A DNA stretch of 64,000 nt from Paraconexibacter algicola (GCF_003044185.1 NZ_PYYB01000005.1:124001-188000), one strand, 5' to 3'. Positions 42,270 through 53,832 are shown, numbered from the stretch's first letter. Translations and numbers: made by a program. The notes: generated from the sequence alone by a model not told the origin.

Positions 42270-42587
42270 TCAGGCCTCCGTGAGCGCCAGCCAGACGATG
42301 CCCGCGGCGATCAGGGCGATCGCCGCGAGGCGCGACGGGGTCGCCGCCTCGCCGAGCAACGCCATCCCCAGCAGCGCGGTGCCGACCGCCCCGGTCCCCG
42401 TCCAGATCGCGTAGGCGGTCCCGACCGGGAGCCGCTGCAGCGCGAGCGACAGCAGCACGACGCTGCCGATCGCCGCGACGAGGAACACGAGCGACGGGCC
42501 GAGCTGCGAGAGCCCGTCGGAGCGCTTCAGCGCCAGCGCCCACACGACCTCCAGCGCGGCGGCGGAGAACAACGAGATCCAGACCAT
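42270..42587 (-). CDS. gdx: Guanidinium exporter Gdx (SugE), SMR family
   Basis: A 105-residue, four-helix small multidrug resistance transporter working as a dual-topology dimer. The helix-1 glutamate lies in AALEVVWALALKRSDGL, and LPVGTAYAIWTGTGAVGTAL in helix 3 is the SugE/Gdx signature rather than that of EmrE. Gdx proteins export guanidinium in exchange for protons. ATG 42587 has GAAGGG (42596-42601) eight bases before it; the upstream GTG 42596 would destroy that site. A guanidine-III riboswitch lies just upstream, confirming the substrate by context. Confidence 0.95.
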   Translation of the reverse strand: MVWISLFSAAALEVVWALALKRSDGLSQLGPSLVFLVAAIGSVVLLSLALQRLPVGTAYAIWTGTGAVGTALLGMALLGEAATPSRLAAIALIAAGIVWLALTEA

Positions 42588-42618
42588 GACGAGCACCCTT
42601 CGGGACGAGGAACACGGG

Positions 42619-42659
42619 GCGTCGTCTTGTCGGGTCCGGGTACGGCGCGTCTCGTCCGG
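42619..42659 (-). promoter_or_regulatory. Guanidine-III (ykkC-III) riboswitch
   Basis: Read on the minus strand, the 41 bases begin CCGGACGAGACGCGCCGTAC, then CCGGACCCGACAAGACGACGC. This follows the compact guanidine-III consensus as I remember it (CCGGACGAGG.GCGCC, GUACCCGG, GACAAGACGGCGC). The 5' CCGG can form the pseudoknot with CCGG in the middle, and GCGCCGT pairs with ACGACGC with one C-A mismatch. It ends 17 bases before the GAAGGG ribosome site of gdx, so ligand binding most likely controls translation. Confidence 0.85.
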
Positions 42660-42681
42660 TCGCCCACGGGGGCGAGATCCG

Positions 42682-42687
42682 AGGCTA
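42682..42687 (-). promoter_or_regulatory. -10 element (TAGCCT) of gdx
   Basis: On the minus strand TAGCCT lies about 22 bases before the riboswitch, giving an mRNA that starts near 42676 and contains the whole aptamer. No convincing -35 was found. Confidence 0.4.
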
Positions 42688-42754
42688 GCACCGCCCGTGA
42701 CGATTTCGTGAAGGCGGTGAAACCGGACGCGAACGGCGGCGTTCAGAAGCCTCG

Positions 42755-44362
42755 ATGCCCTCCCGTCGTCTCCTCACCCGGCGCGAGCTGACGTTCGCCG
42801 GCTCCGGCCTGCTGCTCGCCGCCCAGGTGCCCTCCGCCTGGGGCGCCCGGCTGCTCACCACGAAGGCCGCCGTCGGGCGCGGCACGTTCGAGGACGGCGT
42901 CGCCAGCGGCGACCCGGCTCCCGACGCGATGGTCTTCTGGAGCCGCCTGACGACCGAGCAGCAGCGCTCCGGTGCCGAGCTCGTCGTCGCCGAGGACCCC
43001 GAGCTGCGCCGCACGGTCGCGACCGCGGTGGTCCCGACCGCCCGTGCGATGGACGGCGCCCTGAAGGCGCGCATCACCGGCCTGAAGCCGGACACGGTCT
43101 ACCACTACGTCTGGCGCTCGGCCGACGACGTCTCCCCGGTCGGCCGGACGAAGACCGCGCCGGCCCCGGACTCCGACGTGCCCCTGCGCCTCGCGTACTC
43201 CTCCTGCCAGAACTGGCCGGCCGGGTTCTTCACCGGCCACCAGGACGCGGCCGCGCTCGACGTCCTGGACCTCTACCTGTTCCTCGGCGACTACACCTAC
43301 GAGTACGGGCCCGAGACCGGGGTGACGCGCGACCGCGACGTGCCCGCGCCGACCGTCGACCTGAAGAGCTACCGCGAGCGGCTGAAGATGTACCGCTCCG
43401 ACCCGGGCCTGCGCGAGCTGCACCGGCTGCACCCGGTCGCCCACATCTGGGACGACCACGAGGTCGCCGACAACTACTCCGACAACCGGCCGCGGCCGAG
43501 CGACCTGCAGCGCGCCGCCGGCTACCAGGCCTCGTTCGAGTGGCTGCCGCGGCTGCCCAGCGCCGGGGAGCGCTACGGCATCTACCGCACCTACCGGCTG
43601 GGCCGCATGGCCGACGTGATCCTGCTCGACCAGCGCCAGTACCGCACCGGGGACGGAGACGGCAAGCCCCGGTCGATCCTCGGTCCCCGCCAGCAGGCGT
43701 GGTTCGTGGAGGAGCTGCGCCGCTCGCCCGCGCGCTGGCGGATCGTCGCCAACCAGGCGATGTTCGTGCCGCTCGGGGTCGCCGGACGCGGCGTCAACAC
43801 CGACCAGTGGGACGGCTACCCGGCCGACCGCGCCGAGATCCTCCAGACGCTGCGATCGGTGCCGAACACGATCTTCGTCACCGGGGACATCCACACGTTC
43901 TTCACCGCGAAGGTCCTCGCCGACGGCGGGGCGTCCGGCCCGTCGGTCGCGACCGAGTTCGTCGGCGGCTCGGTCACCTCGTCCGGCTTCCCGGCGCTCG
44001 CCGGCGTCGAGAGCCTGGCGATCGGCGCCGCGAACCCGTGGATCACCTACACCAACGGCGGCGATCACGGCTACGCGCAGGTCGACCTCGCCGCCGACGC
44101 CGCGACCGTCCGCTACCGCGTCGGGCCGATCACCACGCCGACCGCGACGCTGCGCACCCTCGCCGAGTACCGCCAGCCGCTCGGCGCCAACGACTACGAG
44201 ACCGTCAGCCAGCAGCCGTCGGGCACGCCGCGGCTCGCCGCGCCCGCGACCGGGCGTGCGCTGCGCTCCGAGCGCGTCGACGGGGCGCTCGCCGCCCGCC
44301 GCCGCCGGCACGAGCGGCTCGTCCGACGAGCCCGGCTGCGCGCGGAGAGGAGGGGCCGCTGA
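42755..44362 (+). CDS. phoD: PhoD-type alkaline phosphatase/phosphodiesterase, TAT-exported
   Basis: A 535-residue exported phosphatase. A twin-arginine signal (SRRLLTRRELTFAGSGLLL, about 3-21) is followed by the PhoD N-terminal Ig-like domain (GVASGDPAPDAMVFWSRL) and a metallophosphatase core with LAYSSCQNWPAGF, FLGDYTYEYG, HIWDDHEVADN and FVTGDIHTFFTAKV. These give the Ca/Fe metal ligands and the conserved cysteine of the family. It releases phosphate from esters outside the membrane. The gene is divergent from gdx. The stop overlaps the next ATG (TGATG). Confidence 0.92.
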   Translation: MPSRRLLTRRELTFAGSGLLLAAQVPSAWGARLLTTKAAVGRGTFEDGVASGDPAPDAMVFWSRLTTEQQRSGAELVVAEDPELRRTVATAVVPTARAMDGALKARITGLKPDTVYHYVWRSADDVSPVGRTKTAPAPDSDVPLRLAYSSCQNWPAGFFTGHQDAAALDVLDLYLFLGDYTYEYGPETGVTRDRDVPAPTVDLKSYRERLKMYRSDPGLRELHRLHPVAHIWDDHEVADNYSDNRPRPSDLQRAAGYQASFEWLPRLPSAGERYGIYRTYRLGRMADVILLDQRQYRTGDGDGKPRSILGPRQQAWFVEELRRSPARWRIVANQAMFVPLGVAGRGVNTDQWDGYPADRAEILQTLRSVPNTIFVTGDIHTFFTAKVLADGGASGPSVATEFVGGSVTSSGFPALAGVESLAIGAANPWITYTNGGDHGYAQVDLAADAATVRYRVGPITTPTATLRTLAEYRQPLGANDYETVSQQPSGTPRLAAPATGRALRSERVDGALAARRRRHERLVRRARLRAERRGR

Positions 44363-45318
44363 TGCCCGCCCGCACCCGTCCCTCCCGTGAAGTCGCGCCC
44401 GCCCGGACGCGGGCCGCGCTGCGCACGGCGCTGGCGCTCGCGCTGCTCGCCGCGGCGACCGCCGCGGACGCCCGCGCGCAGGCCCCGGCGTCCGACGCGC
44501 CGGGCGCCCCCGCGGCGTTCACGACCTTCAGCGCCGAGAACGGCAGCCCGACGACGCTGCAGGCGCAGGCGCCGCTGGCCGGGACGTCCGCCGACCCGGG
44601 CGTGCCGCGCTGCCTGGGCCCGCGCTCGTTCGCCCGCACCAGCTGGGCGGTCGTGCCCGCCGCCGACCGCAGCCGCGTCGTGCGGGTCAGCGCGCTCACC
44701 CCGTCGCTGGAGCCCGACGAGGCGCCGCAGCTCGCCGCCTTCGTCCAGCCCGCCGCCGGGACGCAGACGCGCGAGCCGCAGGCGTGCGACGAGGGCGCCG
44801 GGCTGCTGGACCGCAGCAGCGCGGTCGAGCTGCGCGTGCCCGCCGGCCGCGCCGTGCTCGTGCAGGTCGGCCAGCCGGCCGCCGCCCGCGCCGCGCGCGC
44901 CGTGCTCGAGCTGCAGACCACCGACCTGCCCGCGGCCGCGAACCCGCCCGGAGACCGCGCCGGGACCGCGCGCACGCTGCCGCTCGGCCGCACCCGCACG
45001 GTGCCGCTGGCGGGCGCCACCCTCACCGAGGAGGACCCCGCGCAGCCCGCCTGCCCCGCCGGCGGGACGGTGTGGCGTCGCGTGACGATCCGTCGCGCCG
45101 GCACCTACCGGGTCCTCGCCACCGGCCGGACGCTCGGCACGCTGACCGCGTTCGTCGGCTCGCGGCCGCGCGGCGCCGGGGCCCGGGCGTGCGTCAACCG
45201 CTCGCGCAGCGACCGGATGCGGCTGCGGCTGCGGCTGCGCGCGGGCAACGTCCTGTGGCTGCGCCTCGGCGTCGACCGCTCCGACGCGGGCAGCGCGCGG
45301 CTGCGCATCGGTCGCTGA
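44362..45318 (+). CDS. Secreted protein of unknown function downstream of phoD
   Basis: A 318-residue protein with a basic N-terminus and signal peptide (RTALALALLAAATAADARAQ, about 21-40). The rest is Ala/Arg/Thr-rich, probably beta-rich, with two similar halves. Each holds a PxCxG-type motif (PGVPRCLGPRSF; AQPACPAGGTVWRRV) and later cysteines (QACDEGAG; ARACVNRS), suggesting two disulfide-stabilised domains. No catalytic motif is recognised. ATG 44362 has GAGGAGGGG upstream and overlaps the phoD stop. Confidence 0.65.
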   Translation: MPARTRPSREVAPARTRAALRTALALALLAAATAADARAQAPASDAPGAPAAFTTFSAENGSPTTLQAQAPLAGTSADPGVPRCLGPRSFARTSWAVVPAADRSRVVRVSALTPSLEPDEAPQLAAFVQPAAGTQTREPQACDEGAGLLDRSSAVELRVPAGRAVLVQVGQPAAARAARAVLELQTTDLPAAANPPGDRAGTARTLPLGRTRTVPLAGATLTEEDPAQPACPAGGTVWRRVTIRRAGTYRVLATGRTLGTLTAFVGSRPRGAGARACVNRSRSDRMRLRLRLRAGNVLWLRLGVDRSDAGSARLRIGR

Positions 45319-45335
45319 GCACCCGGCGGCGCTGG

Positions 45336-45341
45336 GATACT
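45336..45341 (+). promoter_or_regulatory. -10 element (GATACT) of the AraC-type gene
   Basis: GATACT is followed by nine bases and ATG 45351; near-leaderless. Confidence 0.4.
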
Positions 45342-45350
45342 CGCGCGGCG

Positions 45351-45788
45351 ATGGTCGCCGTCCCGCCCGAACGACACCTCGTCCGCGGCCGCGACCTCGC
45401 CGACCGCCGCTACGCCGACCCGGAGCTGACCGTCGCGCACATGGCGGCCGCGGCCGGGCTCTCTCGCGCGCACTTCACCCGCGAGTTCCGGCGCGTGTTC
45501 GGCGAGACGCCGCGCGGCTACCTGCTCACCCGCCGCATGGAGCGCGCCGCCGCGCTGCTGCGGCACACCGACCACGCGGTGGCGGACATCTGCCTCGAGG
45601 TCGGCCTGCGGTCGGTCGGCTCGTTCACGAGCACGTTCACCCGGCACCACGGGTGCTCGCCGACGGCCTACCGGGCGGCCGCCCCGCCCGCGCAGGTGTA
45701 CGCGCGGATCCCCGCCTGCGTCGTGCGCGTCCACGGCCGTCCGCGACACCGCACGTTTGGAGAAGACAGCGCGGACGCGCCCGCCTAG
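45351..45788 (+). CDS. AraC-type transcriptional regulator, DNA-binding domain only
   Basis: A 145-residue regulator with two helix-turn-helix units (ELTVAHMAAAAGLSRAHFTR; HAVADICLEVGLRSVGSFTS) and the conserved FTRHHGCSPTAYR end. There is no separate sensor domain, only a 35-residue C-terminal tail. It sits ten bases before a VOC protein gene with its own promoter. Pairing of a short AraC regulator with a VOC enzyme is common in actinobacteria, so it probably controls that gene. Confidence 0.87.
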   Translation: MVAVPPERHLVRGRDLADRRYADPELTVAHMAAAAGLSRAHFTREFRRVFGETPRGYLLTRRMERAAALLRHTDHAVADICLEVGLRSVGSFTSTFTRHHGCSPTAYRAAAPPAQVYARIPACVVRVHGRPRHRTFGEDSADAPA

Positions 45789-45791
45789 GGT
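45786..45791 (+). promoter_or_regulatory. -10 element (TAGGGT) of the VOC gene
   Basis: TAGGGT overlaps the last three bases of the AraC gene (its TAG stop supplies the TAG) and is followed by seven bases and ATG 45799; leaderless. Confidence 0.5.
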
Positions 45792-45798
45792 CCCGGAC

Positions 45799-46224
45799 AT
45801 GACCACCATCCGCATGAACGCCACGCAGCTCTGGGTCCACGACCAGGACGAGGCGCTGCGCTTCTACACCGAGAAGGTCGGCCTCGAGCTGAAGGAGGAC
45901 GTGACCGTCGCCGAGATGGGGAACTTCCGCTGGCTGACCGTCGGCGCCCCCGGCCAGGACGCGTCGATCGTCCTGATGGCGATCCCGGGCGCCCCGATGT
46001 TCGACGACGCCACCCAGGGCGAGATCCGCGCCCTGATGGGGAAGGGCTACGCGGGGACCGTGTTCTTCTCCACCGACGACTGCCGCGCCCGCCACGCCGA
46101 GATGGCCGCGCTGGGCGTCGAGTTCACCCAGGAGCCGACCGAGACCCCGTACGGCATCGACTGCGGCTTCCGCGACCCGTCGGGCAACCACCTGCGGATG
46201 GTCGAGCCGCCCGCCGGGGCCTGA
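45799..46224 (+). CDS. VOC (glyoxalase/dioxygenase-fold) family protein
   Basis: A 141-residue protein with two beta-alpha-beta-beta-beta modules of the vicinal oxygen chelate fold ([40 protein letters not shown]) and the end motif [14 protein letters not shown]. The putative metal ligands are His near the N-terminus and Glu in MVEPP. It could be a glyoxalase-like detoxification enzyme or a resistance protein; sequence does not decide. ATG 45799 is chosen because of the leaderless promoter. A longer frame from 45757 overlaps the AraC gene. Confidence 0.85.
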   Translation: MTTIRMNATQLWVHDQDEALRFYTEKVGLELKEDVTVAEMGNFRWLTVGAPGQDASIVLMAIPGAPMFDDATQGEIRALMGKGYAGTVFFSTDDCRARHAEMAALGVEFTQEPTETPYGIDCGFRDPSGNHLRMVEPPAGA

Positions 46225-46268
46225 CCACTCGCGGCGGACCGGCCCGGGCGGTTTGCCATGCTGAGCGC

Positions 46269-47324
46269 ATGGAGCTCGGCATCTACACGTTCGCGGAGCT
46301 GGGGACCGACCCCCGCACCGGCCGCACCGCCACCCCGCAGCAGCGGATGGCGCAGCTGCTTCAGGAGATCGAGCTCGCCGACCAGGTCGGCCTCGACGTG
46401 TTCGGGATCGGGGAGCACCACCGGCCCGACTACCTCGTCTCCGCGCCCGCGGTCGTGCTGGGGGCGGCCGCCGCGCGCACGTCCCGGATCCGGCTGAGCA
46501 GCGCCGTCACGGTCCTCAGCTCCGCCGATCCGGTCCGCGTCTTCCAGGACTTCTCCACGGTCGACCTCCTCTCCGGCGGCCGCGCGGAGATCATGGCCGG
46601 CCGCGGCTCGTTCATCGAGTCGTTCCCGCTGTTCGGCCAGGACCTCGACGACTACGACGCGCTCTTCGCCGAGCACCTCGACCTGCTGCTCACCCTCCGC
46701 GAGCAGGAGGTCGTGACCTGGCCGGCCGGGGAGGGCACGTCCCGGCACCGGGCCCCGATCGACCACCGCGGCGTGTACCCCCGGCCGGTCCAGGACCCGA
46801 TCCCCCTGTGGGTCGCGGTCGGCGGCACGCCGCAGTCCGCGGTGCGCGCCGGCGCGCTGGGCCTGCCGCTGGCGCTCGCGATCATCGGCGGCCAGCCGGA
46901 GCGGTTCGCGCCGTTCGCGCAGCTGCACCGCCAGGCGGGGGAGGGCGCCGGGCACGGCCGCCTGCCGATGAGCATCAACTGCCACGGCTTCGTCGCCGAG
47001 ACCTCCCAGGCCGCGCGCGACATCGCGTTCCCGCCGTTCGCGCAGATGATGAACCGCATCGGCGCGGAGCGCGGCTGGCCGCCGCTGCGCCGCCACGACT
47101 TCGACGCCAGCACCGGGCTGCGCGGCGCGAACATGGTCGGCAGCCCGCAGGAGGTCGTCGAGAAGATCCTCTTCCAGCACGAGGTCTTCGGCCACGACCG
47201 CACGCTCGTGCAGTTCAGCGTCGGCCCGATGGAGCACGCCGACCTGCTGCGCAGCATCGAGCTGTTCGGCACCGAGGTCGCGCCCGCGGTCCGCAGCGCG
47301 CTGGCGACGACCGCCGTCGCCTGA
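46269..47324 (+). CDS. LLM-class flavin-dependent oxidoreductase (luciferase-like)
   Basis: A 351-residue bacterial-luciferase-fold monooxygenase. [40 protein letters not shown] and [17 protein letters not shown] are hallmarks of the FMN-dependent LLM group with the family-specific EHH motif. The flavin (FMN or F420) and substrate are unknown. A CATGCT hexamer ends six bases before ATG 46269, another possible leaderless start. It is followed by a separately promoted secreted hydrolase. Confidence 0.9.
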   Translation: MELGIYTFAELGTDPRTGRTATPQQRMAQLLQEIELADQVGLDVFGIGEHHRPDYLVSAPAVVLGAAAARTSRIRLSSAVTVLSSADPVRVFQDFSTVDLLSGGRAEIMAGRGSFIESFPLFGQDLDDYDALFAEHLDLLLTLREQEVVTWPAGEGTSRHRAPIDHRGVYPRPVQDPIPLWVAVGGTPQSAVRAGALGLPLALAIIGGQPERFAPFAQLHRQAGEGAGHGRLPMSINCHGFVAETSQAARDIAFPPFAQMMNRIGAERGWPPLRRHDFDASTGLRGANMVGSPQEVVEKILFQHEVFGHDRTLVQFSVGPMEHADLLRSIELFGTEVAPAVRSALATTAVA

Positions 47325-47334
47325 GCGCCCCGGG

Positions 47335-47340
47335 TACGCT
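47335..47340 (+). promoter_or_regulatory. -10 element (TACGCT) of the CocE/S15-like gene
   Basis: TACGCT is followed by seven bases and ATG 47348; leaderless. Confidence 0.5.
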
Positions 47341-47347
47341 CCGCCGC

Positions 47348-49125
47348 ATGAGGAGGAGCACAATCCGGGCGATCGCGGCCGTGGCCGCCGCGCTGCCCGC
47401 CCTGGCACCCGCCGGGGCGCAGGCGCGCGACCAGGCGGTCCGCAGCTTCGACGGCACGACGCTGTCGACGTCGTTCTTCCCCGCCGCGGGCCTGAAGCCG
47501 GGCGAGCGCGCGCCGACCGTCCTGCAGACCCACGGCTGGGGACTCACGCGCACCACGAACCCCGACGCCACGTCCAACGAGGACGTCGGCTCGGTCGGCG
47601 TCGGCGTGCTGCGCCGCGCCGGCTACAACGTCCTGACCTGGGACAGCCGCGGCTTCGGCCAGTCCGGCGGGACCGTCACCGTCGACGCCCCCGAGTTCGA
47701 GGGACGCGACGTCATGGCGCTCGTCGACTGGGTCGCGCAGCAGCCCGAGGCGCTGCTGGACGGCGACGGCGACCCGCGCGTCGGCATGCAGGGCCCGTCC
47801 TACGCGGGCGGGATCGAGCTCGTCGCCGCCGGCCTCGACCCGCGGATCGACGTCATCGCCCCCGACATCGCCTGGCACTCGCTCACCACCGCCCTCAACC
47901 GCGACGGGCTCGCGAAGTTCGGCTGGGGCGCGGCGCTGCTGGCGGTCGGCACGCCGACCTCGCTCGGCCTGGGCCTGTTCAGCCCCTACGGTCCGGAGAC
48001 CGGGACGCTCGCCCCGCAGCTCATCCGCGCGGCGGTGGACGGTGCCGCCACCGGTCGCTTCTCGCCCGAGGTCGACGCGTTCCTCGAGTCCCGCGGCCCG
48101 AAGGACCTCGTGCGCCGCATCCGCGTCCCGACGCTGCTGACCCAGGGCACCGCGGACACGCTGTTCACGCCGTCGGAGGCGATGCGCAACTACGAGATCC
48201 TCCGCGACGCGCGCGTGCCGGTGAAGATGGTCTGGTTCTGCGGCGGTCACGGCGTCTGCCTGACCGGCAACGTGCCGAGCGTCGAGCGTGCGGTCCTGCC
48301 GTGGCTGGCGCGCTGGCTGCGGCGCGACGCGAGCGTGGACACGGGTCCCCGGTTCGAGTGGGTCGCCGACGACGGACAGCGGCGCAGCGCCGCGGACTTC
48401 CCGCTCGCCGCCGGGCCCCCGCTCGCCGCCGAGGGCGCGGGCACGGTGGCGATCACCCCGGTCGAGACGCTCAACGGCCTCGTCGTCGTCGCGCGCCCGG
48501 GACTGCAGGGCGTGCGCGTGCCGATCCCCGCGGTCCGCGAGGAGACGGACGTCGTCGGCGAGCCCGAGGTCACCGTCACCTACCGGGCGACCGGCCTCGG
48601 CACCGACGATCACGTCTTCGGCCAGCTGGTCGACGAGGTCCGCGGCGTCGTGGTGGGCAACCAGTCGACGCCGATCCCGGTGCTGCTCGACGGACAGGAG
48701 CACACGGTCACGCGGCGGCTCGAGGGCGTCGCGATGCGCGTCACCCCGGGGAGCCGCTACCGCTTCGAGCTCGTCGGCGGGTCGAACCTCTACGGGATCA
48801 CGCGCGGGACCGCGGTCGTGTCCGTGTCGCGGGCGCGCGTGACGCTCCCGACCGGTGACGCGGCCGCGACCGTCGACCGTGACGCGCTCGGCCTGCCGCC
48901 CGCCACGCGCTGCGTCAGCCGCCGGCAGTTCACGATCCGCCTGAGCGCCCCGCGCGGTCAGCGGCTGCGCAGCGCCACGGTCTTCGTCGGGACCAGGCGG
49001 GTCCGGGTCGTGCGCGGCCGCCGGCTGACCGCGCGGATCGACCTGCGCGGCCTGCCGAAGGGCACCGTGCGCGTGAAGATCGTCGCCCGCACGACCGCGG
49101 GGCGGACCGTCGAGCAGGTCCGCCG

Positions 49126-49153
<28 letters not shown>
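47348..49153 (+). CDS. Secreted CocE/NonD (S15-like) alpha/beta hydrolase
   Basis: A 601-residue secreted hydrolase. The signal peptide is [20 protein letters not shown]. The alpha/beta-hydrolase core includes [27 protein letters not shown], the nucleophile serine in [13 protein letters not shown], an aspartate in [11 protein letters not shown] and the histidine of [11 protein letters not shown]. After residue about 340 comes a jelly-roll-like domain as in X-Pro dipeptidyl-peptidase and cocaine esterase, then a cysteine-containing basic C-terminal module. It likely cleaves an ester or amide outside the cell. Its last 28 bases overlap the convergent kinase gene. Confidence 0.83.
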
Positions 49154-50976
<1,823 letters not shown>

Positions 50977-50982
50977 CCGACG

Positions 50983-50988
50983 ATTATG
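50983..50988 (-). promoter_or_regulatory. -10 element (CATAAT) of the hybrid kinase
   Basis: On the minus strand CATAAT is followed by six bases and ATG 50976; leaderless. Confidence 0.5.
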
Positions 50989-51004
50989 CGACGTGCTGTC
51001 GCGG

Positions 51005-51778
51005 TCAGCCAGTCGTCCGCGCCGATCCGCGCAGGATCGTGCGCGCCGAGAGCGCGGGATCGTCGAGCATCGGCAGGTGGCTGCAGCCCGGGAGGGTGAT
51101 CGACACCGCGCGGGGGACGAGCGCGCGGGCCGGCGGCGTCACGAGCCGGTCGAGCTCCCCCCAGGCGAGCAGCACCGGGACGCGGATCCGCTCGCCGCCG
51201 GTGAAGTGGCCGCTGCGCATCGCGCGGTTCGTGGCCGCGAACGCGGGCGCGCTCGCGTAGGCGCTGGCGACCCGCAGGGCGTCCTGCGGGGAGACGTCCC
51301 CGGGGCGGGCGACGATCCCCAGCAATGCGGCCCGCCGGCCGAGCCCGGTGCGCATGAGCGCCGGCAGCGCCGGCCGCAGCGTCCGCGCGACCCGGTGCAT
51401 GACGAACGGCTTGGGCGGCAGCGGTCGCTCCCACAGCGCCGGGCAGAGCCCGGTGACCGAGGCCACCACGTCGCGCCGGGCGAGCTCGAGCGCGATCCAG
51501 CCGCCCAGCGAGTTGCCGGCGACGTGGGGTCGCTCGAGGCCGATCTCGCCCAGGAAGCGGGCGAGCTGCTCGGCGATGGCGGCCGGGGTCGGCACGACGT
51601 CCTGCGCCAGCGGCGCCGACGCGCCGAACCCGGGCAGGTCGACGGTCACCACCTCGCGCTCGGCGCGGAGGTGCTCGACGACCCCGTCCCAGACCTGCCG
51701 CTCCCCGCCGAGGCCGTGCAGCAGGACGACCGGCGGGCCGGTGCCCGTCCGGTCGTACGCGATGCCGGTGGCGCTCAC
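51005..51778 (-). CDS. Alpha/beta hydrolase in the lipid-modification operon
   Basis: A 257-residue alpha/beta-hydrolase. [20 protein letters not shown] holds the oxyanion HG, the nucleophile serine lies in [15 protein letters not shown], the acid in [13 protein letters not shown] and the histidine in [13 protein letters not shown]. The GTG at 51778 overlaps the stop of the DUF1365-CFA gene (GTGA). It is the last gene of a three-gene operon starting at 55097. It may release or remodel modified fatty acids; the substrate is inferred from context only. Confidence 0.88.
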   Translation of the reverse strand: MSATGIAYDRTGTGPPVVLLHGLGGERQVWDGVVEHLRAEREVVTVDLPGFGASAPLAQDVVPTPAAIAEQLARFLGEIGLERPHVAGNSLGGWIALELARRDVVASVTGLCPALWERPLPPKPFVMHRVARTLRPALPALMRTGLGRRAALLGIVARPGDVSPQDALRVASAYASAPAFAATNRAMRSGHFTGGERIRVPVLLAWGELDRLVTPPARALVPRAVSITLPGCSHLPMLDDPALSARTILRGSARTTG

Positions 51779-53832
51779 GCCACGTGGCGGGTGTGCGGTC
51801 CGTCGTCGGCGAGGTGCAGCGTCGTCACCGGCGCGCTCGTCGGCTGGTCGGGCAGCCCGGGGAGGAGCGCCTCGCCACGGAACCGCGGGCCCGCGAGCAG
51901 GATCTGGACGTCCTGGATCCGGCGCTCGGCGAAGCCGCCCTCGCAGTAGGCGAGGTAGAGCGACCAGATGCGACGGAACTGCTTGTCGTAGCGCTGCTCG
52001 TCCAGGGCGCCCGCGGCGGCGGCCTGCTCGAAGCGCTCGCGCCACGCGGCGAGCGTCGTGACGTAGTGCGGCGTGATGTCCTCGAGCTGCACGTTGCGCA
52101 GCGCGGTGAACGACCCGACGCAGCGCTGGATCTCGCGCACGGACGGCAGGCAGCCGCCGGGGAAGATCAGCTGGTTGATGAAGCTCTTCGTGGCCTTCTC
52201 GACGTCGTAGGCGCGGTCGTCGATCGTGATCGCCTGCAGGAGCATCAGGCCGTCGTCGGCGAGCCGCTCGCCGCAGACGCGGAAGAACGTCGGGAAGTCG
52301 CGCCAGCCGACCGCCTCGATCATCTCGATCGACACGAGCTTCGAGTACGTGCCGGTGAGGTTGCGGTAGTCCTCCAGCAGGACGGTGATGCGGTCCTGCA
52401 GGCCGGCGGCGCGGACGCGCTCGACGGCCAGCGCGTGCTGCTCGCGCGAGATCGTCGTGGTGGTGACGCGGCAGCCGCTGCGGCGCGCGGCGTGGATGGC
52501 GAGACCGCCCCAGCCCGTGCCGATCTCCAGCAGATGGTCGTCGGGACCGAGCTCGAGCTTGTCGCAGATGCGGTCGAGCTTGCACAGCTGCGCCTCGTGC
52601 AGGGTCGCCTCGGGCGTCGGGTAGATCGCCGACGAGTACATCATCGTCTCGTCGAGCATCAGCCCGTAGAGGTCGTTGCCGAGGTCGTAGTGCGCGCTGA
52701 TCTGCTCCTTGGAGCGGTCGATCGTGTTGCGTCGCGCGGTGGCGACCGCGCCCTGGACGGGGGCGAGCACGGGACGCAGGCGACGCCGGTACGCGTCGCC
52801 GCGGTGGATGTTGCGCGCCGCGATCCGCACGATCCCGACGAGGTCGTCGGCGTCCCACCAGCCGTCGCGGTAGCTCTCCGCGAGCCCGAGGCTGCCCTTC
52901 AGCAGGGCGCGGTACGCGCGCTCGTCGTGGATCGTGACCGTCGCGCGCAGCGGCGTGCCGGTCCCGTCCTTCCAGGCGTCCCCGACGGTCGTCGAGCCGT
53001 GCGCGTCGACGAGCGTGAGCTCCCCGTCGCGGATCCAGTGCTTGAGGAGACCGTGCAGGACGGTCCGGGTCTTCGATGCGCGCATGTCCTTCACCGGGTG
53101 GGGGTGGTAGGGGGCGCCCTTGAGCTTGAGCCGCAGGGCGTTGGAGTAGATCAGCGCGCCCGTGCGGGCGCTCTGGAGGGGGAAGCGGGCGAGCAGCCGT
53201 GCCAGCGCGGCGCCGGACAGCTCCTCGCGGCGGAGGTTGAGCGTCGCGTCGAACGCGCTCTCCCCGTCGCTGGCGATGTGGATGCTCCAGGTCGGGCCGG
53301 GCCGCGTGAGCCGGAACCGGTAGCGCTGGGCCATGCCCATCAGCGGCGAGACGTGGAAGACCTTCTCGAACGCGAGGTCCTGCACGCGCGCGTCCGGGTC
53401 GCAGGCGGCGACGTAGGCGTGGCGCTCGTTCCACGGCGTGTTCTCGACGTCGGCGACGATCGCGACCGGGGCGTCGTCGTCCTTCGGGGAGAAGCAGAGG
53501 TAGAAGCTGACGGGGTTGAACGCGCGGCCGAACGTCCGCGGCGTCGTGAGCACGCCGATGCGGCCGGTGGGCCGGGTGCCGAGCCGCTCCTGCACGAGAT
53601 CGCGCACGGCGACGTCGAGCGGCACCGCCGGGTCGCCCAGCAGGTCCGCGCGCGAGACGCCGCCGGGTGTGCGGGGCCGGCGCGCCGACCACAGCGGGGC
53701 GTGCGCGAACAGCTCGTCGGCCTCCTCGAGGTCGATCCAGAGCATGCCGACGTCGTAGGTGAACGCGTGCGCGATCGGCGTCGTGCGGCGGTGGCGGACG
53801 GTGCCGCGGTAGATGGCGGAGCGCCGCGTCAC
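51775..53832 (-). CDS. DUF1365-cyclopropane-fatty-acyl-phospholipid synthase fusion
   Basis: A single uninterrupted 685-residue frame. Residues about 1-245 are DUF1365 (SAIYRGTVRHRRTTPIAHAF, FGRAFNPVSFYLCFS, VENTPWNERHAYV). Residues about 255-685 are a cyclopropane synthase/SAM methyltransferase: SAHYDLGNDLYGLMLDETMM, the SAM motif DHLLEIGTGWGGLAIHAA, SIEMIEAVGWRDFPTFFRVC, FINQLIFPGGCLPS and FRRIWSLYLAYCEGGF. Elsewhere these are usually separate neighbouring genes. The methyltransferase half should add a one-carbon unit to unsaturated phospholipid chains; DUF1365 has no proven activity. GTG 53832 overlaps the FAD-protein stop. Confidence 0.9.
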   Translation of the reverse strand: MTRRSAIYRGTVRHRRTTPIAHAFTYDVGMLWIDLEEADELFAHAPLWSARRPRTPGGVSRADLLGDPAVPLDVAVRDLVQERLGTRPTGRIGVLTTPRTFGRAFNPVSFYLCFSPKDDDAPVAIVADVENTPWNERHAYVAACDPDARVQDLAFEKVFHVSPLMGMAQRYRFRLTRPGPTWSIHIASDGESAFDATLNLRREELSGAALARLLARFPLQSARTGALIYSNALRLKLKGAPYHPHPVKDMRASKTRTVLHGLLKHWIRDGELTLVDAHGSTTVGDAWKDGTGTPLRATVTIHDERAYRALLKGSLGLAESYRDGWWDADDLVGIVRIAARNIHRGDAYRRRLRPVLAPVQGAVATARRNTIDRSKEQISAHYDLGNDLYGLMLDETMMYSSAIYPTPEATLHEAQLCKLDRICDKLELGPDDHLLEIGTGWGGLAIHAARRSGCRVTTTTISREQHALAVERVRAAGLQDRITVLLEDYRNLTGTYSKLVSIEMIEAVGWRDFPTFFRVCGERLADDGLMLLQAITIDDRAYDVEKATKSFINQLIFPGGCLPSVREIQRCVGSFTALRNVQLEDITPHYVTTLAAWRERFEQAAAAGALDEQRYDKQFRRIWSLYLAYCEGGFAERRIQDVQILLAGPRFRGEALLPGLPDQPTSAPVTTLHLADDGPHTRHVA

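Noticed and set aside
42697-42720. Three GTGA units ahead of phoD resembling a PHO box
   Set aside because: Spacing is 11 and 9 bases rather than a regular 11, and the flanking consensus (GGTTCACC-like) is incomplete. The stretch also overlaps the gdx promoter.
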